A stretch of 64,000 bases of DNA from Glaciimonas sp. CA11.2 (GTDB lineage: Bacteria; Pseudomonadota; Gammaproteobacteria; Burkholderiales; Burkholderiaceae_D), in NCBI RefSeq assembly GCF_034314045.1, contig NZ_JAVIWL010000001.1, positions 186,001-250,000 on the forward strand, written 5' to 3'. Of the stretch, positions 29,578 to 37,570 are shown piece after piece. The notes below the pieces were generated by a model that searched no databases, was not told the DNA's origin, and saw only the letters and a list, made by a program, of their open reading frames with translations. Each line of letters opens with the position of its first letter. Within the stretch, counting starts at the first letter, position 1. A program made the translations under genes and the position numbers.

Positions 29578-30498
29578 ATGCCAGTCATTTCCGCCAGTGA
29601 TCGTCGCCCCTACCGCATCGGCTTGGCCTCAAGCCGCACGCATCAAGACGCCCCGCACTCACCGCTTGCGCAGTTAATAAATGGTAGTCGTGCAGCAATT
29701 GAACAGCATTTACAGCCGAATTTAATCGTCGTCGGCCGCACGTTGGATGCAATCAACCAGCTTGGCTTGCTTGACGGCTATCCACACGTGGAGCGCTTTC
29801 CCTACGGACGACAAGGCGGTTTGATGAAACTGGTCTCGCGCGTAGTCGATAGTGATCCAACGCGTACGCTCGATGCAGTGATTTATTTGATGGATCCAGT
29901 GGATCCGTCGTCAACCTTCCCGGAAGCCGTGGCGCTGAAACGTCAGTGCGTGATTCACGGTAAGCCTTTTTTATCGACGTTAGCAGGTGCGCGGGAATGG
30001 CTGGAACTGGAGTCCGTCGCGCTCGGCGCAGTGACGAATCCAGAGCTTGACCTGTCCTTTGATCTTGCGAATGAAGGCATCGCGCTGATTGCGCACGACG
30101 CCATGAAAGAACGCATGCTGGCCATTGCCGAACGCCATTTTTCTCTGCTCGATCAATTTGCGTTTCGCTGCGCGACCGGTACTACCGGTAGTCTGCTCAA
30201 CAAATTGGCGCAAAAAATCAAAGGCGAAGAAGCCGGACGTCATTGGGTGAAACCCTTTTTGAGTGGCCCAATGGGTGGCGACGCACAAATTGCAGAACTG
30301 ATATTGGATCGTCAGCAATGTCGGCGCGTGCTGTTCCTTGAAGATCCGCACGTCGCTCGCCAACATGAAGCAGACATTCAGTTGCTTGAGCGTGCTGCGC
30401 GCACGGTGACTGACTATGCGTTGTGTATCAATGATGCGGGATGTGGCGAACGCTGGTTAACGTTATTGGAAAAGCGCGTTTCACTGAAAAGTAACTAA
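29578..30498 (+). CDS. mgsA: Two-domain methylglyoxal synthase
   Basis: A 306-residue protein, about twice the usual MGS length. Residues about 165-300 form a full MGS domain with IALIAHDAMKERM (His), CATGTTGSLLNKL (phosphate site), FLSGPMGGDAQIAEL (catalytic Asp) and DPHVARQHEADIQLLER (His and Asp pair). This enzyme turns dihydroxyacetone phosphate into methylglyoxal, a phosphate-sensitive glycolytic bypass. Residues 1-150 look like a second, divergent MGS domain: RFPYGRQGGLMKLV stands where GPMGGD would be and DPVDPSSTFPEA where the His/Asp pair would be, so its catalytic residues are lost. It may be a regulatory or structural copy. Confidence 0.82.
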   Translation: MPVISASDRRPYRIGLASSRTHQDAPHSPLAQLINGSRAAIEQHLQPNLIVVGRTLDAINQLGLLDGYPHVERFPYGRQGGLMKLVSRVVDSDPTRTLDAVIYLMDPVDPSSTFPEAVALKRQCVIHGKPFLSTLAGAREWLELESVALGAVTNPELDLSFDLANEGIALIAHDAMKERMLAIAERHFSLLDQFAFRCATGTTGSLLNKLAQKIKGEEAGRHWVKPFLSGPMGGDAQIAELILDRQQCRRVLFLEDPHVARQHEADIQLLERAARTVTDYALCINDAGCGERWLTLLEKRVSLKSN

Positions 30499-30553
30499 CA
30501 AAACTGACCATTCGTTAACTGTATTCGCATTCGGAATGTTCTTGCAATACAAC

Positions 30554-30588
30554 GAAAAAGGCAGCGTTCCCATAGCGGAAACGCTGCC
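30554..30588 (-). terminator. Rho-independent terminator of rlmJ
   Basis: GGCAGCGTT (30560-30568) pairs with AACGCTGCC (30580-30588), a 9-bp stem. On the minus strand it is followed by TTTTT. It lies just downstream of rlmJ and also separates the convergent mgsA. Confidence 0.85.
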
Positions 30589-30620
30589 AATGTTATTGCT
30601 GCGGATTCGGCGATTACCAG

Positions 30621-31526
30621 TTACACGCGACGCGTGCCCGTATTCACCGCTGCAGTCGCACCAGATTCCAGCGTAAAGCCAGCGCCTGAATCCGTGCCCA
30701 GTGTTTTCACCAGATACGGCATCAATTCTTTTAACAGCGGCTCAAGCGTCCATGGCGGGTTGAGGACAAACATACCGCTACTGTGCAACCCGAAACCATC
30801 CGGCGACGGTGTCTTGACAGTCAACGTGACGTTGAGCCAGCCATTTGCTTTCAGACGCTTTAATTTATCCGGCATTTGACGCGATTCCATGCGATTTAGC
30901 ACTGGATACCACACCGCATAAGTTCCGGTTGAAAAGCGCAACAGCGCATCTTCAAGCGTATTCTTTACCAAACGATAATCGTCCTTAACTTCATAAGGCG
31001 GATCAATCAAGACCAAACCACGGCGCGACGGCGGCGGCAATAATGCCTTCAAACCCAAAAAGCCATCACCCTGCGTAATCATGACGCGTTTACCACGACT
31101 GTTACTATGACTACGCTGCGCATCCAGTTTGCGGAAATTGTCAGTCAATATCTTGCTGTCGCTTGGATGCAGTTCAAACAAACGCAAACGGTCTTGTTCA
31201 CGCATGGTGATATCCGCACAATACGGCGAGCCAGGATAGAAACGCAGTTTGCCGTCCGGGTTGAGTTTGCGCACTACATTGACATACTCGGCGAGCGCTG
31301 GCGGCAAATCCTTACGGCTCCAAAGACGGCTAATACCGGTTTCAAACTCAGCATTTTTTGACGCATAACCGCCATCCAGCGCATACACGCCCGCGCCTGC
31401 GTGGGTGTCAATGACGGTATAAGCGGTATCCTTCTGGCCGAGGTAATCAAGCAGTTGGATGGTCACGAGATGCTTCAGCACGTCAGCGTGATTGCCTGCA
31501 TGGAAAGCGTGGCGATAACTCAGCAT
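30621..31526 (-). CDS. rlmJ: 23S rRNA (adenine-2030-N6)-methyltransferase RlmJ
   Basis: A 301-residue enzyme from the ATG at 31524-31526 (MLSYRHAFHAGNHADVLKHL, the standard family start); the open frame reaches 31565. It contains the SAM-binding segment TAYTVIDTHAGAGVYAL and the catalytic N6-adenine motif DPPY in VLIDPPYEVKDDYR. It methylates A2030 of 23S rRNA. A C-terminal tail of about 25 residues rich in Gly, Ser, Thr and Ala follows the conserved domain. Confidence 0.95.
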   Translation of the reverse strand: MLSYRHAFHAGNHADVLKHLVTIQLLDYLGQKDTAYTVIDTHAGAGVYALDGGYASKNAEFETGISRLWSRKDLPPALAEYVNVVRKLNPDGKLRFYPGSPYCADITMREQDRLRLFELHPSDSKILTDNFRKLDAQRSHSNSRGKRVMITQGDGFLGLKALLPPPSRRGLVLIDPPYEVKDDYRLVKNTLEDALLRFSTGTYAVWYPVLNRMESRQMPDKLKRLKANGWLNVTLTVKTPSPDGFGLHSSGMFVLNPPWTLEPLLKELMPYLVKTLGTDSGAGFTLESGATAAVNTGTRRV

Positions 31527-31878
31527 AAAAATATCTATCTTGGTAAAGGGTGATTCCAACTGCATATCGGCAGCGCGGCAGCGTTTTTGTCGATGTGGTT
31601 AGCAACAAAAAAAAGATCCGCCTCGCACGATGATTGTCGTATGCGGTACGTTGCAATTCGTGGCTAGCGCAAGCTTTCTGGATTGAACTATAAATAGTCC
31701 AAATAACTGCTTTGCAATGGAGAAGAGGCGTATTTTAACAATTTCAGCGACTCGATGGCAGATATCACACTTTTAGCCCTGTTTTAGGCGACTAAGTGTG
31801 CATTCTGCACGCATTTTCGCCCTAACATCCTCACAATTCGGTCAAGATTTTGCGAAACGGTTCTTCCACCGCTAGTGG
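31527..31878. other. Intergenic stretch without recognisable gene
   Basis: About 350 bp between rlmJ and the small membrane protein gene, both on the minus strand. It should hold the rlmJ promoter and leader. I see no gene, strong terminator or repeat in it. Confidence 0.5.
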
Positions 31879-32415
31879 TTAATCCGGCAAAGATTGCATT
31901 TTAGATAATTCTTTGGCAACTTTAACGCAAGCATCAATATGGCGATTGCCCACCGAGCGAAAAGCGGAATAACCAATCGCAGCAGAGACCATCTGCCCAG
32001 CTATCGGAACCAATCTGACGGCATTTTTGCTGACCAGCTTGACACCGCTGCGCATTAATATTTTGAGCAATAATTCACGCGTCACGATACGGCCAACCAA
32101 GGTACTGCCAGCGCCCACAATGACGCTGTAAATGGCGACTTTACGGGTTGGATGCAGAACTTCAATCTGCTCTGGTGACAGACCAAACTCTGCATTGATA
32201 TCTTGGATTAGACCTGACAACAAATGAATATCGATGGCGATATCCACCCCAAACACCGGCAACGCCGAGGCCCCGGCCGACCACATCGCACGACGGGCGA
32301 CCAATGCCTGACAACGACGTCGCACAATATCCATGGCGACGTCAGAAGCCGGAATAGGTGTCTCAAATGTAATTTTTGGTTCAGTACGAGCGTGTAACCA
32401 TTTGGGAATCAACAT
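31879..32415 (-). CDS. Small membrane-associated protein, DUF697/EcsC-like
   Basis: A 178-residue protein of unknown function. After a polar N-terminus it has a stretch ARRAMWSAGASALPVFGVDIAIDIHLL, then VAIYSVIVGAGSTLVGRIV and VRLVPIAGQMVSAAIGYSAFRSVGNRHIDACVKVA. The alternation of Gly/Ala-rich helices with the ending ...GR(H)IDACVKVAKEL resembles DUF697-type domains, which often sit in stress-related GTPase neighbourhoods, but no GTPase gene is next to it. The family call is tentative. It lies between rlmJ and a ClC channel gene on the same strand. Confidence 0.55.
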   Translation of the reverse strand: MLIPKWLHARTEPKITFETPIPASDVAMDIVRRRCQALVARRAMWSAGASALPVFGVDIAIDIHLLSGLIQDINAEFGLSPEQIEVLHPTRKVAIYSVIVGAGSTLVGRIVTRELLLKILMRSGVKLVSKNAVRLVPIAGQMVSAAIGYSAFRSVGNRHIDACVKVAKELSKMQSLPD

Positions 32416-32596
32416 TGCACCTTGCCTTTCTTTCCCTCTTTTAAAGGGACGCTGGAAAGTCTTTTAACTGACACTGCCGCAGAGATTAGTAAGAGTGCAC
32501 CTACTAAGATTAATTCAAAATCGTAAGGACTAACGACAAACGGCTAACGCGAACGTATAGCTGGTTGCTGGCTTGGGCAGCGTGTTGCATCGCGCC

Positions 32597-32625
32597 AAAA
32601 ATGTAAGCCACAAAAACTGGCCTAC
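32597..32625 (-). terminator. Rho-independent terminator overlapping the ClC gene stop
   Basis: Read on the minus strand GTAGGCCA pairs with TGGCTTAC (8 bp with one G-T pair) around the loop GTTTTTG, followed by ATTTTT. The stem includes the TAG stop codon of the channel gene at 32622-32624. Confidence 0.75.
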
Positions 32626-34367
32626 CCCGCATAGCCTTTTACGTTGTCCAGACGGAAATAAGCCTCCAGCAATGCGCTCTTGAAAATAGCTCCCAACAAC
32701 ACCGGTTCAGCCTGACTGCGCACAATAGGCAAACGCTCGCCTTGGTGATCCAGAAATAACTGTAACGCATTACCTAATGACATATCGGGAGTGATGATAT
32801 GCAAAAATTCCCGACGTAAAAAATCAGCCGCTACACGACCTGAAGTATCACTTTTATCTAATAAAACCGACGTAATATCCTGTAGCGCCACCACACCACA
32901 ATAGTGCTGAGCTTCATCAACGATATAGATATACTTCACCGGATATTTCAAGAACAGGCTACTCATTTCATCGAACGATGCGTCCATTGAAAGAACCGTA
33001 TCTGCGGGACGAATCAGATCACTCATATGTATTCCACGCAGCCGCAATCGCTCCTGCGTATCGCGATTGCGCTTCAGCGTGATGTCGTACATCGATGCGC
33101 CATCCAGACTGCGGGCGATGAAATAAGCAACCACGCATGACAACATGAGCGGCAACATCACCGAGTAGCTCAGCGTCATTTCGAAAATCATCAAGATCGC
33201 CATCAAAGGGGCACTAGTCGCCGCAGCCAAAAACGCCCCCATTCCAACAATAGCGTACGCAAATGGAGGAGAACTGACATTGGGTAATAGTGCATGTACC
33301 GCCAGGCCGAACAAAAACCCAATCGCTGCACCGACAAACAAGGTCGGCGTAAAAATACCACCAACTGCACCCGAACCTGCCGTAACCGCAGTTGCCACAA
33401 CTTTGGCCACCACTATAAGCACAACACTCCACCATAGCCATGAGGTATGCAACAACGAATTCACTACGCTATAGCCGTTACCCCAGACTTCAGGAACCCA
33501 CACCGATATGACGCCGACAATCAAACCGCCCAAACCCAACCTTAAAGGAAGCGGCAATTTAGTCTTTTGAAATTGTTTTTTAGACGTTTGTAATAAACGC
33601 AGGAACTGCGGGGCTGCGAAACCGGCCAAAATACCGAGCATGACGAAGAGTACTATTTCGGCCCCGGCAATCGTTGGAAAGGCGGGCATTTCATAGGCCG
33701 GTTTATAACCCGGCAACGCTCGCATAGTCATATTAGCAACAACCGCGGCAACTACTACCGGACCAAAACTCTCCATCACAATCGCGCCAAGAACGATTTC
33801 AGTCACAAAAAAAGCTCCGGCAATCGGCGCGTTATAAGCGGATGTAATACCTGCCGCCGCACCGCATGCCACCAAAAGTCGCAAACGACCAGGTTCAAAA
33901 TGCGTAAAACGCCCCACCAGAGAAGCCGCCAGCGCGGATAACTGCACCATTGATCCTTCGCGCCCGATTGATCCTCCCGATGCAATGGTGGCTAACGAAG
34001 ACAAACTGCGCAAAAGACTATGGCGAACTGGAATATTGCCATCACCAATCGCGACTGCCTCCATGTAATCCGAGGTAGCCGCGGATGGCACCCGTTTTGC
34101 CAGTATAAGAATCAAACCGGCCACAACGCCGCCGCCGGTCGGCAATATTACCCGCCAGTGCCATGGCAAGCCCTTTGCGATGCTCACAAAACTGCCACTT
34201 TCCCCTGTCAACAACAATTGCAAGCCAACGATACATTCACGAAACAGAACCGTTGCCAGCGCGCCCAACACGCCAACGATTACCGCCCATAACAGCATCG
34301 AATGGCTGGGAGAAAAATGAAATAGGCGCTGGATGCGGATTCGATATTCAAGAAGAGTGGTCCGCAT
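32622..34367 (-). CDS. ClC-family chloride channel/antiporter with CBS domains
   Basis: A 581-residue membrane protein. The ClC core spans about residues 20-430. It has GDGNIPV in place of the usual GSGIPE chloride motif, GREGSMVQL with the gating glutamate, and GSGAVGGIFTPTLFVGAAIG. Two CBS domains follow in the C-terminal 140 residues (DLIRPADTVLSMDASFDEM and FLRREFLHIITPDMSLGNALQLF), likely binding adenine nucleotides. The family moves chloride in exchange for protons or as a channel, often for acid resistance. The changed GSGIP motif makes ion selectivity uncertain. Confidence 0.9.
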   Translation of the reverse strand: MRTTLLEYRIRIQRLFHFSPSHSMLLWAVIVGVLGALATVLFRECIVGLQLLLTGESGSFVSIAKGLPWHWRVILPTGGGVVAGLILILAKRVPSAATSDYMEAVAIGDGNIPVRHSLLRSLSSLATIASGGSIGREGSMVQLSALAASLVGRFTHFEPGRLRLLVACGAAAGITSAYNAPIAGAFFVTEIVLGAIVMESFGPVVVAAVVANMTMRALPGYKPAYEMPAFPTIAGAEIVLFVMLGILAGFAAPQFLRLLQTSKKQFQKTKLPLPLRLGLGGLIVGVISVWVPEVWGNGYSVVNSLLHTSWLWWSVVLIVVAKVVATAVTAGSGAVGGIFTPTLFVGAAIGFLFGLAVHALLPNVSSPPFAYAIVGMGAFLAAATSAPLMAILMIFEMTLSYSVMLPLMLSCVVAYFIARSLDGASMYDITLKRNRDTQERLRLRGIHMSDLIRPADTVLSMDASFDEMSSLFLKYPVKYIYIVDEAQHYCGVVALQDITSVLLDKSDTSGRVAADFLRREFLHIITPDMSLGNALQLFLDHQGERLPIVRSQAEPVLLGAIFKSALLEAYFRLDNVKGYAG

Positions 34368-34572
34368 AAATAATGGCGTGATCCTGAGTTATACGATTGA
34401 TTAAATTACAAGAAACACATTTTTTATAACGTTATTGATCGGCATTACAGGCCGGCATGCAGATCGGAATACGGGTCCCGACCGGTACAGCATAGTCAAT
34501 TCTTGCACGTCAGGGCTGAAAACTGCACCGATGTCACTAAGCATCGTCATCATCACATTGACGCGAAAACCT

Positions 34573-34944
34573 CTATTCGCCAGGAGAAACGTCGACTGTT
34601 GACGCCATCAGGGACTCAAAATACGCCATATCCTGCGCTACCGCGACTTCTGCTTTCGCGGTCATGTGTTCATATCGCCTCAGCATTGTTTGGGCCAATT
34701 CAGTGATGCGCGCCCCACCACCGTTTGCACCACCAGTTGCAGTTGCCACCAATGGCTCCTGAAAACTGGTATTCATTTCCTCTACCAGTAACCACGCACG
34801 CCGATAGGACATCCCCAGCGCGCGCGCTGCGGCGGAAATCGATCCATATTGGGCGATAGCTAGCAACAACGCCGCCTTACCGGGCCCAAATGCAATAACT
34901 CCACCCCGCATTACTCGCAGCCGTATCGATTTAGTATGTGTCAT
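34573..34944 (-). CDS. ModE-type winged-helix regulator without molybdate-binding domain
   Basis: A 123-residue protein consisting only of the ModE N-terminal DNA-binding domain: LLLAIAQYGSISAAARALGMSYRRAWLLVEEMN is the winged helix-turn-helix, and ATGGANGGGARITELAQTMLRRYE is the wing. The C-terminal Mop domains that bind molybdate in Escherichia coli ModE are absent. It is divergent from modABC, which it probably regulates, and an operator-like sequence overlaps the mod promoter. Single-domain forms occur widely. How it senses molybdate, if at all, cannot be told from the sequence. Confidence 0.85.
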   Translation of the reverse strand: MTHTKSIRLRVMRGGVIAFGPGKAALLLAIAQYGSISAAARALGMSYRRAWLLVEEMNTSFQEPLVATATGGANGGGARITELAQTMLRRYEHMTAKAEVAVAQDMAYFESLMASTVDVSPGE

Positions 34945-35024
34945 GCACTGATTGTAGCAAGTCGAAGATGGTCGCCGCCAGACACTTATGACTATTCGGA
35001 ACGATTACTGCAAAACTATAAGTA

Positions 35025-35056
35025 TTGACGCTCGTTATATCCTGCCATATATTTCG
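35025..35056 (+). promoter_or_regulatory. mod promoter with overlapping ModE-like operator
   Basis: TTGACG at 35025-35030 and TATATT at 35048-35053 are 17 bp apart, a strong sigma-70 promoter reading toward modA. The 24-bp element from 35033 (CGTTATAT) to 35056 (ending TTTCG) overlaps the spacer and the -10 box. It carries the TATAT-N-TATAT arrangement of ModE operators (family consensus TATATA-N7-TAYAT). Its position fits repression by bound ModE. The modA ATG is about 70 bp downstream. Confidence 0.7.
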
Positions 35057-35126
35057 CTATCGTTTTTGCTCTATCCGGGTTACTTTCATTAGTTGCCTAC
35101 TATCATCTTACCTTCGGAGAACTCTG

Positions 35127-35906
35127 ATGACACCACGCATGCTACCAACACTCAAACGCTTTGCCGTCGTTGTTGTCGCCGCATTGCCACTCATGCTGTC
35201 GAGCGCATCCGCACACGCTGCAGATCTGATCGTTTCAGCCGCATCCAGCCTGACCAATGCTTTTAAAGAAGTGGCGCAAGACTTTGAAGCCCAACATCCC
35301 GATACCAAGGTCATCCTGAATTTCGCTGCCTCCGACGTTTTATTGCAACAAATCGTCAAAGGCGCACCGGCAGACGTGTTTGCCTCCGCCGATCAGGATG
35401 CGATGAACAAGGCTGAAACAGGAAAAGCGGTGCAATCCGTAAGCCGCAAAAACTTCGCGAGCAACCAAATCGTCTTGATCGTTCCGGCAGATAGCAAGCT
35501 GGCAATCACCCAGCTTAAAGATTTGCTGTCGCCCGCCGTCAAACGTGTCGCTTACGGCAATCCTGCATCAGTTCCAGTTGGTCGCTATACTAAAGCCGCT
35601 CTGGAGCGTGATAATTTATGGACCGCCGTCGAAGCAAAGGGAATTCCTGCGCAAAACGTTCGACAAAGTCTGGATTACGTGGCACGTGATGAAGTCGATG
35701 CCGGTTTTGTATTTTCGACCGATGCCGCTATCATGCCGGAAAAAGTGAAAGTCGCCGTTCGCGTCCCGTCCACCACGCCGGTGACGTATCCGATTGCCAT
35801 GACGACCAACACCAAACAGCCAGCAGTTGCCGCACAATTTATTAGCTACGTATTATCGGCCAAAGGTCAGGCAACGCTGGCCCGCTATGGTTTTTTGAAA
35901 CCTTAA
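35127..35906 (+). CDS. modA: Molybdate ABC transporter substrate-binding protein
   Basis: A 259-residue protein from the ATG at 35127 (GGAGA before it); the open frame from 35025 only covers promoter DNA. It has a signal peptide (residues 9-32, LMLSSASAHA-A) and the ModA core: ADLIVSAASSLTNAFKEVA, VILNFAASDVLLQQI, GAPADVFASADQDAM, and the DEVDAGFVFSTDA hinge segment. It captures molybdate (or tungstate) in the periplasm and delivers it to ModB. It is the first gene of modABC. Confidence 0.96.
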   Translation: MTPRMLPTLKRFAVVVVAALPLMLSSASAHAADLIVSAASSLTNAFKEVAQDFEAQHPDTKVILNFAASDVLLQQIVKGAPADVFASADQDAMNKAETGKAVQSVSRKNFASNQIVLIVPADSKLAITQLKDLLSPAVKRVAYGNPASVPVGRYTKAALERDNLWTAVEAKGIPAQNVRQSLDYVARDEVDAGFVFSTDAAIMPEKVKVAVRVPSTTPVTYPIAMTTNTKQPAVAAQFISYVLSAKGQATLARYGFLKP

Positions 35907-35964
35907 CGACTAACGCTACTGACTAAAGCCAAAAATGATAAAGCATATCGATGATTGATACCCG

Positions 35965-36636
35965 ATGAATGCGGTCTGGATTCCACTTGCTCTTTCGCTC
36001 AAAGTCGCAGGCTGGGCGACGCTATTAAATTTGGTTTTTGGCGTCGCCATCGCCTACGGATTGGCGCGCTGGCGCTCATCGGCCCGTGATTTGGTCGACT
36101 CGATCCTGACGTTGCCATTGGTGCTACCGCCGACCGTGCTCGGCTACTATTTATTAGTCGTTCTGGGTCGCCGGGGCGTGGTCGGTGAATGGCTTGAAAA
36201 ATGGGGCATTGAGCTGGTCTTCACATGGCAAGGGGCGGTTATCGCATCCACCATCGTCGCATTTCCACTAGTATTAAAATCTGCGCGCGCCGCGTTCGAA
36301 AACGTTGATCCACAATTGGAGAATGCGGCACGTGTTCTCGGCATTTCAGAAGTTGCTGTGTTTTTCCGCGTCACACTACCGCTTGCATCCAAAGGCATCA
36401 GCGCGGGTGTTTTACTGGCATTCGCCCGCGCACTTGGCGAGTTTGGTGCGACTTTGATGATTGCAGGTAATCTGCCAGGCCGCACGCAAACACTATCAGT
36501 CGCTATTTATGCAGCTGTGCAAGCGGGTGACGACAATACGGCCAATTTATTGGTATTGATTACATCCGTGACCTGCGTCTTACTACTGCTGATCGCGGGA
36601 CGTTTGGTACCAAAAAATCCGCGCCGGGCCTATTGA
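35965..36636 (+). CDS. modB: Molybdate ABC transporter permease
   Basis: A 223-residue permease with five or six membrane segments. It has the LPLVLPPTVLGYYLLVVLGRRG motif of ModB and the EAA loop (ENAARVLGISEVAVFFRVTLP) that contacts the ATPase, followed by ALGEFGATLMIAGNLPGRTQT. It forms the inner-membrane channel for molybdate. It lies 58 bp after modA and 8 bp before modC. Confidence 0.96.
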   Translation: MNAVWIPLALSLKVAGWATLLNLVFGVAIAYGLARWRSSARDLVDSILTLPLVLPPTVLGYYLLVVLGRRGVVGEWLEKWGIELVFTWQGAVIASTIVAFPLVLKSARAAFENVDPQLENAARVLGISEVAVFFRVTLPLASKGISAGVLLAFARALGEFGATLMIAGNLPGRTQTLSVAIYAAVQAGDDNTANLLVLITSVTCVLLLLIAGRLVPKNPRRAY

Positions 36637-36643
36637 ACAAACC

Positions 36644-37336
36644 ATGACCATTAAAGTTCAAATCCGCAAACAATTACAAGCCGATGATCGCCGTTTTCAA
36701 CTCGATATCGACTTCATCTCCGATAGCAAGCGGATTGTCCTATTTGGACCTTCCGGTGCAGGTAAAAGCCTGACGTTACTTTCCATTGCGGGGCTACTGA
36801 CGCCGGACCAAGGTCTCATCCGCATCAATGAACGACAACTATTTAATCAAGCCAGCAACATTAATCTGCAACCGCAACAGCGCAAGGTTGCTTATCTATT
36901 TCAGGATTACGCGCTGTTTCCACATTTAACCGTGGCACAAAATATTGCCTTCGGTCTGCGATCTGGTTGGTTCAATCCACGCAAAGCAAACAACTTTCCG
37001 GCGGTCAAAAAATGGCTGACATTATTCGAGCTTAATACCACCGCCAATAGCTATCCGCATCAACTGTCCGGCGGTCAACGTCAGCGCGTGGCGTTGGCCC
37101 GCGCGTTAGTTCTCGAACCAGATATTTTACTGCTCGACGAACCATTTTCAGCCCTCGATCCAGCATTACGTGATCGTATGCGAAGTGAACTAAGCGCACT
37201 CCAACAGCAACTCGATGTGCCAATGCTGGTGATCACTCACGATCCCGCTGATGTCGCCCTGTTGGGGGATGCCGTATTCGAAATACGGGATGGAAGGATT
37301 GCCGCGGATAAGATAACGTCTCCGGGTTCGAGTTGA
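36644..37336 (+). CDS. modC: Molybdate ABC transporter ATP-binding protein, short form
   Basis: A 230-residue ATPase with Walker A GPSGAGKS, Q-loop in YLFQDYALFPHL, signature LSGGQRQRVALARAL, Walker B ILLLDEPFSALD and the H-loop ITHDPADVALL. The protein ends after the nucleotide-binding domain, so the C-terminal Mop/TOBE domain of standard ModC (about 350 residues) is missing. Both the regulator and the ATPase of this locus therefore lack molybdate-binding domains. Confidence 0.94.
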   Translation: MTIKVQIRKQLQADDRRFQLDIDFISDSKRIVLFGPSGAGKSLTLLSIAGLLTPDQGLIRINERQLFNQASNINLQPQQRKVAYLFQDYALFPHLTVAQNIAFGLRSGWFNPRKANNFPAVKKWLTLFELNTTANSYPHQLSGGQRQRVALARALVLEPDILLLDEPFSALDPALRDRMRSELSALQQQLDVPMLVITHDPADVALLGDAVFEIRDGRIAADKITSPGSS

Positions 37337-37366
37337 GTTCTGCCGAAAGCGCCTTGCTAAATGATA

Positions 37367-37397
37367 AAAAGCCGCGATCTTCTGGAGCGCGGCTTTT
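37367..37397. terminator. Bidirectional terminator between modC and the TonB receptor
   Basis: AAAAGCCGCG (37367-37376) pairs with CGCGGCTTTT (37388-37397) around an 11-nt loop, with T-runs on both strands. It serves modABC from the left and the convergent TonB receptor gene from the right. A second small hairpin with a T-run (CGCC-GCTGA-GGCG-ATTTTT) follows at 37542-37560. Confidence 0.88.
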
Positions 37398-37570
37398 AAA
37401 ATATCAATGCGTTGTTTTTTAGTATAAGCCAGAAAAGCGGTGATTTTGCCGTCAAACACAGCTTAATCAAGGATTGACGCAAAAACGTCTCAGCAAGGCA
37501 GACCGAAGAAGACATTACGAAACTAAGGCCAGGAGGGATAACGCCGCTGAGGCGATTTTTCGTCTATCCG

